A stretch of 7,879 nucleotides of DNA. It comes from Vallitaleaceae bacterium. GTDB taxonomy: Bacteria; Bacillota; Clostridia; Lachnospirales; Vallitaleaceae. The stretch spans positions 1 to 7,879 of the forward strand of contig JAQICP010000029.1 of NCBI GenBank assembly GCA_027858555.1, written 5' to 3'. The number at the start of each line of letters is the position of its first letter. The first letter of the stretch is position 1. The notes beneath the pieces were generated by a model. The model searched no databases. It saw nothing but the letters and a program-made list of their open reading frames with translations, and had not been told where the DNA came from. A program made the position numbers and the translations under genes. Below are positions 1 to 6,656 of this stretch, piece by piece.

Positions 1-103
1 TATTGGGTATTCCATATTTCTTAGCTAAATATCCATATCCACCTTTGCCATCTTCATAATCAAGTACAATCTTCTTCTTAAGTTCAAAACTGTATTTCGC
101 CAT
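1..103 (-). CDS. IS3-family transposase OrfA (helix-turn-helix subunit), N-terminal 34 codons only
   Basis: The frame starts at ATG 103-101 and runs off the window edge. It opens MAKYSFELKKKIV and continues through a GKGGYGYLAKKYGIP stretch, the usual start of IS150-type OrfA, whose N-terminal helix-turn-helix recognises the element ends. In this family orfA and orfB are normally joined by programmed frameshifting into the OrfAB transposase; that part is not visible here. An SD AGGAGGT (120-114) sits 10 nt before ATG, slightly far, with a run of seven T between. The SD lies in the 3' arm of a terminal hairpin (separate entry). Whether the rest of the gene is intact cannot be judged. Confidence 0.85.
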   Translation of the reverse strand, partial: MAKYSFELKKKIVLDYEDGKGGYGYLAKKYGIPN

Positions 104-108
104 AAAAA

Positions 109-159
109 AACTGACCTCCTATTAGTTAGATTTTTAGGTCTAACTATTGGGGGTCAGTT
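109..159 (-). promoter_or_regulatory. Terminal hairpin of the IS that can mask the orfA Shine-Dalgarno site
   Basis: In minus-strand RNA, AACTGACC (159-152, the IS tip) pairs perfectly with GGTCAGTT (116-109). Inside it, CC can pair with GG, and TAGTTAGA (146-139) pairs perfectly with TCTAACTA (130-123) around an 8-nt loop. The 3' arm contains most of AGGAGGT, the only SD of orfA. RNA that enters from outside would therefore fold so that the SD is paired, while RNA starting inside the first arm would not. IS10 and IS50 are known to block translation from impinging transcripts by this principle. The pairing is seen in the sequence; the function is inferred. Confidence 0.6.
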
Positions 160-201
160 CATTGTCTATTATATAGGTTCCTTTTATTACGTGCTACTTT
201 A

Positions 202-693
202 TTATTCTGGATAGATCATCTGTGAATCATCGATGCCAATCAAAGTGTTTTCAAGAAACAGTTTGGCAATCAATCTGGCCATAGGTAGATTCATATCTCT
301 AAAGTTACCACAATCTCTAGCCGTTGCACCAGGTATGTCCCCTGTAAAGTCAGCAATGAATTGGAACATGCTAACAAGGAGCGGGATAATCTCTTTTGGA
401 CTTAAATCACCTTTCATAATCAGGTAAAATCCTGTACGACAACCCATTGGACCAAAGTAGATTACTTGGTCTTTATATGTGTCACTATTGCGCAGAAAAG
501 TTGCCCCTAGATGTTCTATGGCGTGTATTTCAGCAGTATTTATAACGGGCTCTCTATTGGGAAGTGTCATTCGTATGTCAAAAGTGGTCAAAATCTGAGG
601 TGCATCATCTGTGCCGACTTGATCTTTTCTTGAAACATAGACACCGCGAAGTAAATCAATATGATTAACTGTGAAACTAGGTATTTTATCCAT
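202..693 (-). CDS. luxS: S-ribosylhomocysteine lyase LuxS (AI-2 synthase)
   Basis: LuxS cleaves S-ribosylhomocysteine to homocysteine and DPD, the precursor of autoinducer-2, in the cytoplasmic activated methyl cycle. The 163-residue product has normal family length and all hallmark residues. Numbered from the chosen ATG they are the metal-binding motif HAIEH (His57, Glu60, His61), the catalytic Cys in GPMGCRTGFY (Cys85), and the third metal ligand in ATARDCGNF (Cys128). The start is ATG 693-691, preceded by GGAGG (703-699) with 5-nt spacing. An in-frame TTG at 705 overlaps this SD and is unlikely. No Pfs or methyl-cycle gene lies beside it. It has its own promoter (807-835). No terminator is seen between the stop and the IS at 161, so the insertion may have displaced one. 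Confidence 0.97.
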   Translation of the reverse strand: MDKIPSFTVNHIDLLRGVYVSRKDQVGTDDAPQILTTFDIRMTLPNREPVINTAEIHAIEHLGATFLRNSDTYKDQVIYFGPMGCRTGFYLIMKGDLSPKEIIPLLVSMFQFIADFTGDIPGATARDCGNFRDMNLPMARLIAKLFLENTLIGIDDSQMIYPE

Positions 694-752
694 ATAAGCC
701 TCCAAATATTATTTGCAATAGAATGGTATCTATTGATTAATCACAACAAGTG

Positions 753-804
753 AACTAGTGATAGGATCGGTATTATCGTTAATTACTATCATCAAGTACT
801 AGTT
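753..804 (-). promoter_or_regulatory. Stem-forming dyad in the luxS 5' leader
   Basis: AACTAGT (753-759) and ACTAGTT (798-804) are perfect inverted repeats. Directly inside, GATAG (760-764) matches CTATC (786-790), leaving a 7-nt bulge (791-797) on one side and a loop of about 21 nt. It starts right after the predicted luxS transcription start, so it could be a 5' UTR stem or an operator. It matches no riboswitch I recognise, and no S-box features were found. Confidence 0.35.
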
Positions 805-806
805 GT

Positions 807-835
807 ATTAAACCATATGATCCTAGATATTTCAA
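807..835 (-). promoter_or_regulatory. Predicted sigma-A promoter of luxS
   Basis: On the minus strand there is TTGAAA (835-830), a 17-bp spacer, and TTTAAT (812-807) preceded by TGG, which fits an extended -10. Transcription would start near 800, giving a leader of about 107 nt before the luxS ATG. This is the best sigma-A match upstream of luxS by eye. Confidence 0.5.
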
Positions 836-879
836 GACAAGTTATAAATTCATGTAATAGTTTTTGACCCTTCCTTTTA

Positions 880-908
880 TTTACTTATACCCTAAAGTAT
901 GTTAAAAT
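880..908 (+). promoter_or_regulatory. Predicted extended -10 promoter of trpS
   Basis: TTTACT (880-885), a 17-bp spacer and TAAAAT (903-908) with TGT directly before it (TGn extended -10). The start would be near 915, giving a leader of about 250 nt that contains the whole 88-bp tandem repeat. An alternative pair, TTGACC (864-869) with TATACC (886-891), is weaker at the -10. Confidence 0.5.
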
Positions 909-930
909 TCTGGGTAATGTTATTGTCATT

Positions 931-1112
931 GCAGAACAAAGTGTACCACCAGTACACGGTTACACGAAGTGGAATTGTTTTCATGGAAAGTTCCGGGTTT
1001 AATGAGAACTTTCCTACTGCAGAACAAAGTGTACCACCAGTACACGTTTACACGAAGTGGAATTGTTTTCATGGAAAGTTCTGGGTTTAATGAGAACTTT
1101 CCTACTGCAGAA
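931..1112 (+). repeat. Tandem duplication of an 88-bp hairpin-forming element in the trpS leader
   Basis: Unit 1 is 931-1018 and unit 2 is 1019-1106; they differ at two positions only (959 G versus 1047 T, 994 C versus 1082 T). A third copy begins at 1107 but stops after GCAGAA. Upstream, 908-919 and 928-936 resemble a degraded tail of the same unit. Each unit contains hairpin GTGTAC/GTACAC (941-946 with 952-957), a possible enclosing helix AGAACAA/TTGTTTT (933-939 with 975-981), and a perfect 9-bp stem GGAAAGTTC/GAACTTTCC (985-993 with 1006-1014). Both substitutions fall outside these stems. Since 88 is not a multiple of 3, the two copies are read in different frames, which argues against coding. 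No T-box motif or terminator is present. It could be a structured RNA, a dispersed short repeat, or a leader control element. Confidence 0.85.
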
Positions 1113-1165
1113 GGTAAGTCTACTGTGTGTTTTGATAATAAGACATAAATCGATTGGAGTATATT

Positions 1166-2161
1166 ATGGGTGAAGATAAGAAAGTTATATTTAGTGGTAT
1201 TCAGCCTTCGGGGGCTATTACAATAGGTAATTATTTTGGCGCATTAAAGAATTGGACCAAATTGCAAGATGAGTACAACTGCTTATTTTGTGTTGTTGAT
1301 ATGCATGCGATTACAGTTCGACAAAATCCTGCAGAACTGAGACAACAAGCTAGAGATTTATTAGCACTATATATAGCCGTGGGATTAGATCCCAAGAAGA
1401 ATATCATGTATTATCAATCACATGTGCCACAACACGCAGAACTTGCTTGGATACTTAATTGCTTCACCTATATGGGGGAACTAAGTAGAATGACACAATT
1501 CAAAGAAAAATCTTCAAAACAAGGTCAGAATATCAATGCGGGCCTATTTACATATCCGGTGCTTATGGCGGCAGATATCTTGCTGTATCAAACCGACTTA
1601 GTACCAGTTGGACATGATCAAAAGCAACATCTAGAACTCACCAGAGATATAGCCACTAGATTCAATCAAACCTATGGCGATGTATTTAAAGTGCCCGATC
1701 CGTTTATTGCAAAAGTTGGTGCCAGGATTATGAGCTTACAAGAACCTACTAGTAAGATGTCTAAGTCCGATGAGAATCCTAATAATTTTATTTCTTTACT
1801 AGATGATTTGAATGTTATTAAAAACAGAATCAAGCGAGCGGTGACAGATTCTGAAAAAGAAATTATATATACAGCAGACAAACCTGGCGTTAAGAATCTT
1901 TTAGATATCTATTCCTGTTCAACCAACAAAGCCATTGCTGAAATTATGCCTGGATTTGAAGGCAAAGGTTACGGCGACCTTAAGAAGGCGGTGGCGGATG
2001 CGCTAATAGCTGAGATTGAGCCTATCCAAAAAAGATTTCAAGACATTAGAAAAGACAAGGCATATCTGGATGACATAATAAAAACCAATACAGATACAGC
2101 CAAATATTTAGCTGATAAAACCCTAAGAAAAGTTAAAAAGAAGATTGGCTTTCCACAATAA
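1166..2161 (+). CDS. trpS: Tryptophanyl-tRNA synthetase
   Basis: TrpS is a class I aminoacyl-tRNA synthetase that charges tRNA-Trp with tryptophan in the cytoplasm, normally as a homodimer. The 331-residue product has standard length. Numbered from the chosen ATG, the N-terminal block FSGIQPSGAITIGNYFGA (9-26) carries the HIGH-type signature as TIGN (19-22). A VDMHAIT strand follows (44-50), then the substrate-pocket region YPVLMAADILLYQTDLVPVG (130-149) with HDQKQHLELTRDIA after it, and the KMSKS loop TSKMSKSDEN (195-204), intact. The C-terminus is a lysine-rich helical segment. The start is ATG 1166 with GGAG (1156-1159) 6 nt before it; an in-frame TTG at 1154 overlaps this SD and is disfavoured. 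The gene stands alone, with a repeat-bearing leader upstream and a terminator at 2361-2403. Confidence 0.97.
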   Translation: MGEDKKVIFSGIQPSGAITIGNYFGALKNWTKLQDEYNCLFCVVDMHAITVRQNPAELRQQARDLLALYIAVGLDPKKNIMYYQSHVPQHAELAWILNCFTYMGELSRMTQFKEKSSKQGQNINAGLFTYPVLMAADILLYQTDLVPVGHDQKQHLELTRDIATRFNQTYGDVFKVPDPFIAKVGARIMSLQEPTSKMSKSDENPNNFISLLDDLNVIKNRIKRAVTDSEKEIIYTADKPGVKNLLDIYSCSTNKAIAEIMPGFEGKGYGDLKKAVADALIAEIEPIQKRFQDIRKDKAYLDDIIKTNTDTAKYLADKTLRKVKKKIGFPQ

Positions 2162-2211
2162 GAAAGACAGTTATTGTGAACAATACATTGTTATAAATGC
2201 CGAATGATCAG

Positions 2212-2318
2212 TATGTCGTTATGAATGAATTGATACAAGCATGTCGTTATGGATGAATTGTTACTAGTATGTCGTTATGAATGAAATGATACAAGTATGA
2301 TGTTATTATGAATAGATA
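2212..2318 (+). repeat. 28-bp tandem repeat array downstream of trpS (three units plus a degenerate fourth)
   Basis: Units are 2212-2239, 2240-2267 and 2268-2295, with a decayed fourth copy to about 2318. The core is ATGTCGTTATGAATGAA. Units 1 and 3 differ at one base in 28, whereas unit 2 differs from unit 1 at about four. The period is not a multiple of 3 and no SD precedes it, so it is not a coding repeat. It lies between the trpS stop and its terminator, and so in the predicted 3' UTR. There are no unique spacers, so it is not a CRISPR array. No other feature is seen in 2162-2360. Confidence 0.8.
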
Positions 2319-2360
2319 TTATATGTAAGTAAACATTGATATTGATAAACAAGTATTTAT

Positions 2361-2403
2361 AAGTTGGTATTCGTCACAATAGTGAAGTGAATACCAACTT
2401 TTT
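2361..2403 (+). terminator. Intrinsic terminator of the trpS transcript
   Basis: A perfect 12-bp stem, AAGTTGGTATTC (2361-2372) with GAATACCAACTT (2389-2400), can be capped by an inner TCAC/GTGA stem (2374-2377 with 2382-2385) and an AATA loop. It ends in five T (2399-2403). It lies 200 bp after the trpS stop and separates trpS from the protease gene. Confidence 0.85.
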
Positions 2404-2482
2404 ATATACAGGAAAGTATTTATAAAGAACATTTAATGGGACTTTTTTGTGATGATGTGGGTACTCATTCTATTGACCAGGC

Positions 2483-2511
2483 TTTTGTTTTAATAGGTAA
2501 TTTGTTATAAT
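2483..2511 (+). promoter_or_regulatory. Predicted extended -10 promoter of the clostripain-family gene
   Basis: A consensus TATAAT (2506-2511) is preceded by TGT, giving the extended -10 TGnTATAAT. At 17-bp spacing there is only a weak -35, TTTTGT (2483-2488). The start would be near 2518, about 47 nt before the ATG. A TTGACC at 2473-2478 is too far away (27 bp) to act as its -35. Confidence 0.65.
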
Positions 2512-2564
2512 GGAAACCATAGATTAATCTTTGTCTAAACCTTGACTTTTTAAAGGAGTATCCA

Positions 2565-5129
2565 ATGAAAAAAATAATAAGCGTATTTATAATAGTGGCA
2601 CTTCTGATTGGTTATATGACGCCCGTGCAAGCAGCTGGGACGTATGACTATACATTAATGATTTATATGAATGGCTCAGATTTAGAGAGTGGTGGCTACG
2701 CCGGCACCAATGATTTTCTTGAAATGATTGCAGCTAATATCACTAATAATGTTACAGTGATTGTCCAGACAGGGGGCACACTTGATTGGCATACGGATGA
2801 GTATGGTCTGCCATCAGTGAGTGCTAACCAAGGGCAAAGATGGCGTGTTACTGACACTACCATGGAATTGCTTGAAACAAAGGGCGCTCTTAACATGGGA
2901 CAATCAAGTACGCTGAAAGATTTTGTTGCTTATGGAATTAATAACTATAATGCTAATAAATATGGCTTGATTATGTGGAATCATGGCTCAGGTCCCATAT
3001 TCGGGTTCGGTGCTGATGAGTACTATCAATATGATAGCTTAACGGTGCTAGAGATGGCAACAGCCTTTCAAGGTGCCTATCAACAAACCAATACAAAACT
3101 TGATTTCGTTGGTTTTGATGCCTGTTTAATGGGCACAATCGAGGTTGGCGAAATGCTTTCACCTTATGCTAATTATCTAGTAGCATCAGAAGAACTCGAA
3201 CCTGGTCATGGCTGGGATTATACAGCTGTTGTTAATGCAATCAATAATGGACGAACAGGTAGATTACTCGGAAAAGCCATTGCTGATGGATTCCTAAATC
3301 ATTCTCAAGTTAATATGACGGCAAAGACCATCACACTCAGTGTTGTTGATCTTACTAAAATAGATCAAACAGTTATTGCTTTGGAAACATTGTTAAATAA
3401 ACTTAAAGATGACCTATCTAATCCTGACTTAGCGAGAGATATCATTAAAGCAAGATTAGTTTCGGAATCATATGGTGAAGGCTCCACTAGTAGTGATAAT
3501 AGTGATTTAGTTGATTTGGCAGATTATGCCAATAACTTGCCGGTAAGATACAAAACAGAAGTACAAGCATTAATAAGCGCAATAGATAGTAGTGTTGTAT
3601 ATAATATCAATAGTGACTATAAGCCTGATGCAGGTGGTATTGCTATGTATATGCCAGCAACTGCACTTGATATGTTGTACTATGCTGAGAGTACTTATCA
3701 ATACATGGGCTTTTCAAGTGCTTATTATAACTTCTTAGTTGCCTATAAGAATCTACTGGAAAACGGTGGCGCTAGTGAATTAAGTGTCAATGAGGATATC
3801 AACCAATATGACACAGTTAGTAATGAAGTTAATGTCCAAGGTCTAGATGCCGATGATGATAATTTCTATATGAACATGGAACCTGGTGATATTGACCTGC
3901 TAGATAGTATTTATACTGTTTTTGGGTATGTGGATGATGTGGATGATATCGTATATCTAGGTAAAGATATGATTGGACCTGCCAGTATTATTGATGACGG
4001 CACAATCATAGGGGAGACACTGGATTATTGGATATTGCTGGAGGACTATTTTGTACCCATGTACTTCATGGGGTATGATGAAAAGGGTTATTTATACTAT
4101 TTCGTCCCTATCATTATCAATGATGAAGATTATGATTTGATAGTTCTATTCTCAGAAGAAAATCCAGATGGGACAATACTTGGCGCAAGACCATATAGTT
4201 ATAGTTCAGACGGTATTACCATATTCAATAGGAATCTTATCCAATTAAAAGTAGGTGATGAGGTTGGTATTATCTATGAATATGATACATTGGAGTCGGG
4301 TTCATACGTGTATTCAGATTGGTTTTTATTGGATACCTTTAGATTTGATGGGGTACTGAATTTCGAATGGGATGTGATTCCAGACGGTACTTATGCTTAT
4401 TCATTTGAGATTATCGATATATACCAGAACTATTATTATACGGATTGGATATTTTATACATACTATGATATGTATTTGGTAGATAAACCAAATTACCAAC
4501 AATATCTATGGGATGTTCTTGATGAACTTACCTATAACAATCAGACCAATGTGAGTCCGTACGCGGCTTATTATTGGATTACCGATATGAATGATTTGCC
4601 TAGTAATTGGGCCATTGAATACATCGACAACGCCTATAATTATGGTTTATCAACTCAGAATACATTAAAGGGATTTACCGATGAGATTACTAGAGGTGAG
4701 TTTTGTGAGCTAGTTATCAATATGTATGAATTAGCAGCAGGTATTAATGTACCGGTACTAGACGATGAAGTGTTTTTGGATACTGCTAATGCAGATGTCT
4801 TAAAAGCCTATCAGTTAGGTGTTGTAACAGGTTACAGCGATGGTACTTTTAGAGAAGATGCATTAATCTCTAGGCAGGAACTCATAACAATGTTCCATCG
4901 AGCACTCATTGCACTAGATGAGGAGATTGGGTATAGTACATATGATCAACTTAACTTTGCAGATGCGAGTCAGGTGGCTAGTTTTGCAAAAGCCGCAAGT
5001 GAGTTCATGGTAGCAGAAGGCTTAATCAATGGCGTTGGAGGCAATAACTTAGCACCGCTTGATACGGCTACGAAAGAAGTCGCTCTAAAGATTGTACTTG
5101 GTGTGTATGAATATTATTGGGGTTTATAA
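2565..5129 (+). CDS. Secreted clostripain-family (C11) cysteine protease with three C-terminal SLH domains
   Basis: The N-terminus (1-23) is a signal peptide: MKK, a hydrophobic core, and a VQA-A cleavage site. A C11 peptidase domain follows at about 28-400, with the catalytic His in LIMWNHGSGP (His140) and the catalytic Cys in GFDACLMG (Cys187); the spacing and flanks match clostripain. Residues about 411-665 are very rich in Asp, Glu and Tyr and match no domain I can name; they may be a beta-rich linker. Three SLH repeats close the protein at about 672-724, 736-783 and 797-848, with GFTDEITRGEF and GYSDGTFREDALISRQEL as their clearest motifs. SLH domains bind secondary cell-wall polymers, so a cell-surface protease is inferred; C11 enzymes usually cleave after Arg or Lys. 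The start has AAAGGAG (2552-2558) at 6-nt spacing. It is transcribed alone. Whether it self-processes like clostripain cannot be seen. Confidence 0.92.
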   Translation: MKKIISVFIIVALLIGYMTPVQAAGTYDYTLMIYMNGSDLESGGYAGTNDFLEMIAANITNNVTVIVQTGGTLDWHTDEYGLPSVSANQGQRWRVTDTTMELLETKGALNMGQSSTLKDFVAYGINNYNANKYGLIMWNHGSGPIFGFGADEYYQYDSLTVLEMATAFQGAYQQTNTKLDFVGFDACLMGTIEVGEMLSPYANYLVASEELEPGHGWDYTAVVNAINNGRTGRLLGKAIADGFLNHSQVNMTAKTITLSVVDLTKIDQTVIALETLLNKLKDDLSNPDLARDIIKARLVSESYGEGSTSSDNSDLVDLADYANNLPVRYKTEVQALISAIDSSVVYNINSDYKPDAGGIAMYMPATALDMLYYAESTYQYMGFSSAYYNFLVAYKNLLENGGASELSVNEDINQYDTVSNEVNVQGLDADDDNFYMNMEPGDIDLLDSIYTVFGYVDDVDDIVYLGKDMIGPASIIDDGTIIGETLDYWILLEDYFVPMYFMGYDEKGYLYYFVPIIINDEDYDLIVLFSEENPDGTILGARPYSYSSDGITIFNRNLIQLKVGDEVGIIYEYDTLESGSYVYSDWFLLDTFRFDGVLNFEWDVIPDGTYAYSFEIIDIYQNYYYTDWIFYTYYDMYLVDKPNYQQYLWDVLDELTYNNQTNVSPYAAYYWITDMNDLPSNWAIEYIDNAYNYGLSTQNTLKGFTDEITRGEFCELVINMYELAAGINVPVLDDEVFLDTANADVLKAYQLGVVTGYSDGTFREDALISRQELITMFHRALIALDEEIGYSTYDQLNFADASQVASFAKAASEFMVAEGLINGVGGNNLAPLDTATKEVALKIVLGVYEYYWGL

Positions 5130-5194
5130 GTGATATTATATTTTACAATAATAACGGTTAAGTACTAATCTTAATGAAATATAATATAAATGTT

Positions 5195-5224
5195 AAGGTG
5201 CCAAGTGAAATTGGCACCTTTATC
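5195..5224 (+). terminator. Terminator hairpin after the protease gene
   Basis: A perfect 10-bp stem, AAGGTGCCAA (5195-5204) with TTGGCACCTT (5211-5220), has a GTGAAA loop. The T tract is short and broken (CCTTTATCTTATT), so termination may be moderate. It lies between convergent genes and could also stop minus-strand transcripts, though no T run follows on that side. Confidence 0.7.
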
Positions 5225-5331
5225 TTATTACAATATGTATGATAGTTGAGTAATATGGGCGATTCATAAACCTGGAACTTATTAATAGTACACTGTAAAA
5301 GAATCTTCTATACAAAGTAAGCTATATTAAC

Positions 5332-6495
5332 CTAAGACTTGGTTTCTGCAATATTCTCAGCCATAGTTTCTTCAACTGAGGCATTATGAATCGCTTGTTG
5401 TTTTTTCTGAGCTTGGTACTGAGTCACATGTTCTTCAATTAATTTCAACAACACAGAAACCACTGGTACTGAAACAATCATACCAACAGCGCCAAATAAA
5501 GAACCACCTATGGTTATGGAGACTATAACCCAGAAAGGTTTTAGCCCGACGTGTTCACTAACTACCTTAGGAGAGATAATTAAATTATCAATCTGTTGTG
5601 TTAAAACGATGATAGCAAGAAGGGCTATGCCCTCTCCAATTCCGGCTAAAAAAGCTAGAAGCATAGCAGGTATTGCTATTAGCCAACCGACATAGGGGAT
5701 AAGATTGGATAACCCAACTATGAAAGCCATAAGCGGTACATATGGAATATCAAAAGGCGACAACCAATTAACAAGTAAAATAGAGATAAATACTAATACA
5801 CCAAGTATGAGGCAAGTATACAATTTGCTGACCAAGTATTTCTTTATAGCTGAATCTGTCAACTTGGCTACTCGAATAATCTTTAAAGCCAGTTCATCAG
5901 GCAGATACGCCATAAGTATGTCCTCAAGTTTTTTTCCAATATGATCAGAATCTTTTAATGCAAAGAAGGACATGAGTAGAGCCATTAAGAATAGGACAAC
6001 GCCCCATAAAACCGAACCTATTGAAGCTAGAATATTGGTTGAATAATTCAAAATATCGGATGAGTAACTAACGATTAGCGTTTCAATATCAAGTAGTAAT
6101 GCCTCCAAACTGGAAATATCAATATAACTTGATAACAAAGGCACCTTGTTTAGCATGCCCATAAAAGCACTTTCAGTATAGCCATCCATATTATTTAGTA
6201 GGTGCTTTGTGCTGTTAATGATACTTGGAATAACCATAAAACCAAAAAGAACCATAAAACCAAACATGGCGATGTAGGAAACAATGACGCTCCATTGTCT
6301 TGATAGCTTAGTTTTCCTATTTAGAAAGTCAGCTAGTGGATCTAAAAGATAAATGAAGATCAGGGCCATAATTAGTGGTTTAAATGCGTTGTTGATTAAA
6401 GTTAGTCCTTCTTGCCATAAAAACTTTGCAATTAACGCGGATAAGATAAATATGATGAAATATTTAGTTAAGCTTAATTCTTTACTTATTTTCAT
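5332..6495 (-). CDS. AI-2E family (PF01594-type) polytopic membrane protein, putative transporter
   Basis: The 387-residue protein has the AI-2E layout: two N-terminal hydrophobic segments (about 11-52), another at 68-90, a polar extracytoplasmic-type region (about 91-155), then segments near 157-180, 222-243, 250-300 and 320-352. Family hallmarks are IPYVGWLIAIPAML (266-279) and QQIDNLIISPKVVSEHVGLKP (300-320), followed by the Gly-rich GGSLFGAVGMIVSVPV. The C-terminal tail (355-387) is Gln/Lys- then Glu-rich and probably cytoplasmic. E. coli TqsA of this family exports AI-2, but other members have been linked to ion antiport, so the substrate is unknown. ATG 6495-6493 is preceded by GAGGGA (6506-6501) at 5-nt spacing. 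It is divergent from the methyltransferase-like gene and convergent with the protease gene. Confidence 0.92.
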   Translation of the reverse strand: MKISKELSLTKYFIIFILSALIAKFLWQEGLTLINNAFKPLIMALIFIYLLDPLADFLNRKTKLSRQWSVIVSYIAMFGFMVLFGFMVIPSIINSTKHLLNNMDGYTESAFMGMLNKVPLLSSYIDISSLEALLLDIETLIVSYSSDILNYSTNILASIGSVLWGVVLFLMALLMSFFALKDSDHIGKKLEDILMAYLPDELALKIIRVAKLTDSAIKKYLVSKLYTCLILGVLVFISILLVNWLSPFDIPYVPLMAFIVGLSNLIPYVGWLIAIPAMLLAFLAGIGEGIALLAIIVLTQQIDNLIISPKVVSEHVGLKPFWVIVSITIGGSLFGAVGMIVSVPVVSVLLKLIEEHVTQYQAQKKQQAIHNASVEETMAENIAETKS

Positions 6496-6627
6496 TTGAA
6501 TCCCTCAATTTCTTATGTAATCAGAAAAGTTTATATATAACAAGACATTTCATGTGGAGTGGATATTGGTTTTGCTTCTGAACTTAATTGGTTGCTCTAT
6601 TGTGGTCTAGGTGCTGATATTAGATAC

Positions 6628-6656
6628 AGTATATCATTTGATACAATTGTATTCAA
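6628..6656 (-). promoter_or_regulatory. Predicted promoter of the AI-2E family gene
   Basis: On the minus strand, TTGAAT (6656-6651), a 17-bp spacer and TATACT (6633-6628) with TGA before it (extended -10). The start would be near 6621, giving a leader of about 126 nt in which I see no structure. It overlaps the plus-strand promoter at 6638-6667. Confidence 0.6.

Larger units (their letters stand above)
1..161 (-). mobile_element. Left end of an IS3-family (IS150-group) insertion sequence, truncated by the window
   Basis: Read on the minus strand, the element begins at position 161 with TGAACTGACCCCCAATAG, the TG-starting, C-run terminal sequence typical of IS150-group elements. About 58 bp inside lies the orfA start codon. 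The tip and an IS150-type OrfA N-terminus together identify the element. The other end, orfB and the matching inverted repeat lie beyond the window, so the target-site duplication cannot be confirmed; bases 162-164 (ttg) would be its near half if it is 3 bp. The tip lies 40 bp past the luxS stop codon, and transposase and luxS point the same way, so luxS read-through enters the element. The exact end at 161 is inferred from family resemblance. Confidence 0.85.

Noticed and set aside
694..705. Longer luxS starting at TTG 705
   Set aside because: That codon overlaps the GGAGG serving ATG 693, and the family length fits the shorter form.
899..1090. A 63-codon plus-strand open frame over the 88-bp repeats
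   Set aside because: The repeat period is not a multiple of 3, so identical DNA is read in two different frames; there is no SD, and the non-coding explanation is better.
1154..1165. Longer trpS starting at TTG 1154
   Set aside because: The TTG overlaps the GGAG serving ATG 1166, and the extra residues add nothing conserved.
931..1165. T-box riboswitch for trpS
   Set aside because: No conserved T-box sequence or leader terminator/antiterminator was found on reading the region.
2171..2192. Terminator hairpin right after trpS
   Set aside because: The ATTGT/ACAAT inverted repeats leave only 2-nt loops and no T tract follows; the hairpin at 2361-2403 is far better.
2212..2318. CRISPR array suggested by 28-bp direct repeats
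   Set aside because: The repeats are directly adjacent with no unique spacers, units diverge, and no cas gene is in the window.
2473..2511. TTGACC at 2473 as the -35 of the protease promoter
   Set aside because: The spacer to TATAAT would be 27 bp, far outside the usual 16-18 bp; the extended -10 probably compensates for a weak -35.
5510..5944. Short plus-strand open frames inside the AI-2E family gene, and others antisense to trpS, luxS and the protease gene
   Set aside because: They are antisense to clearly conserved proteins, lack SD sites and resemble no known protein.
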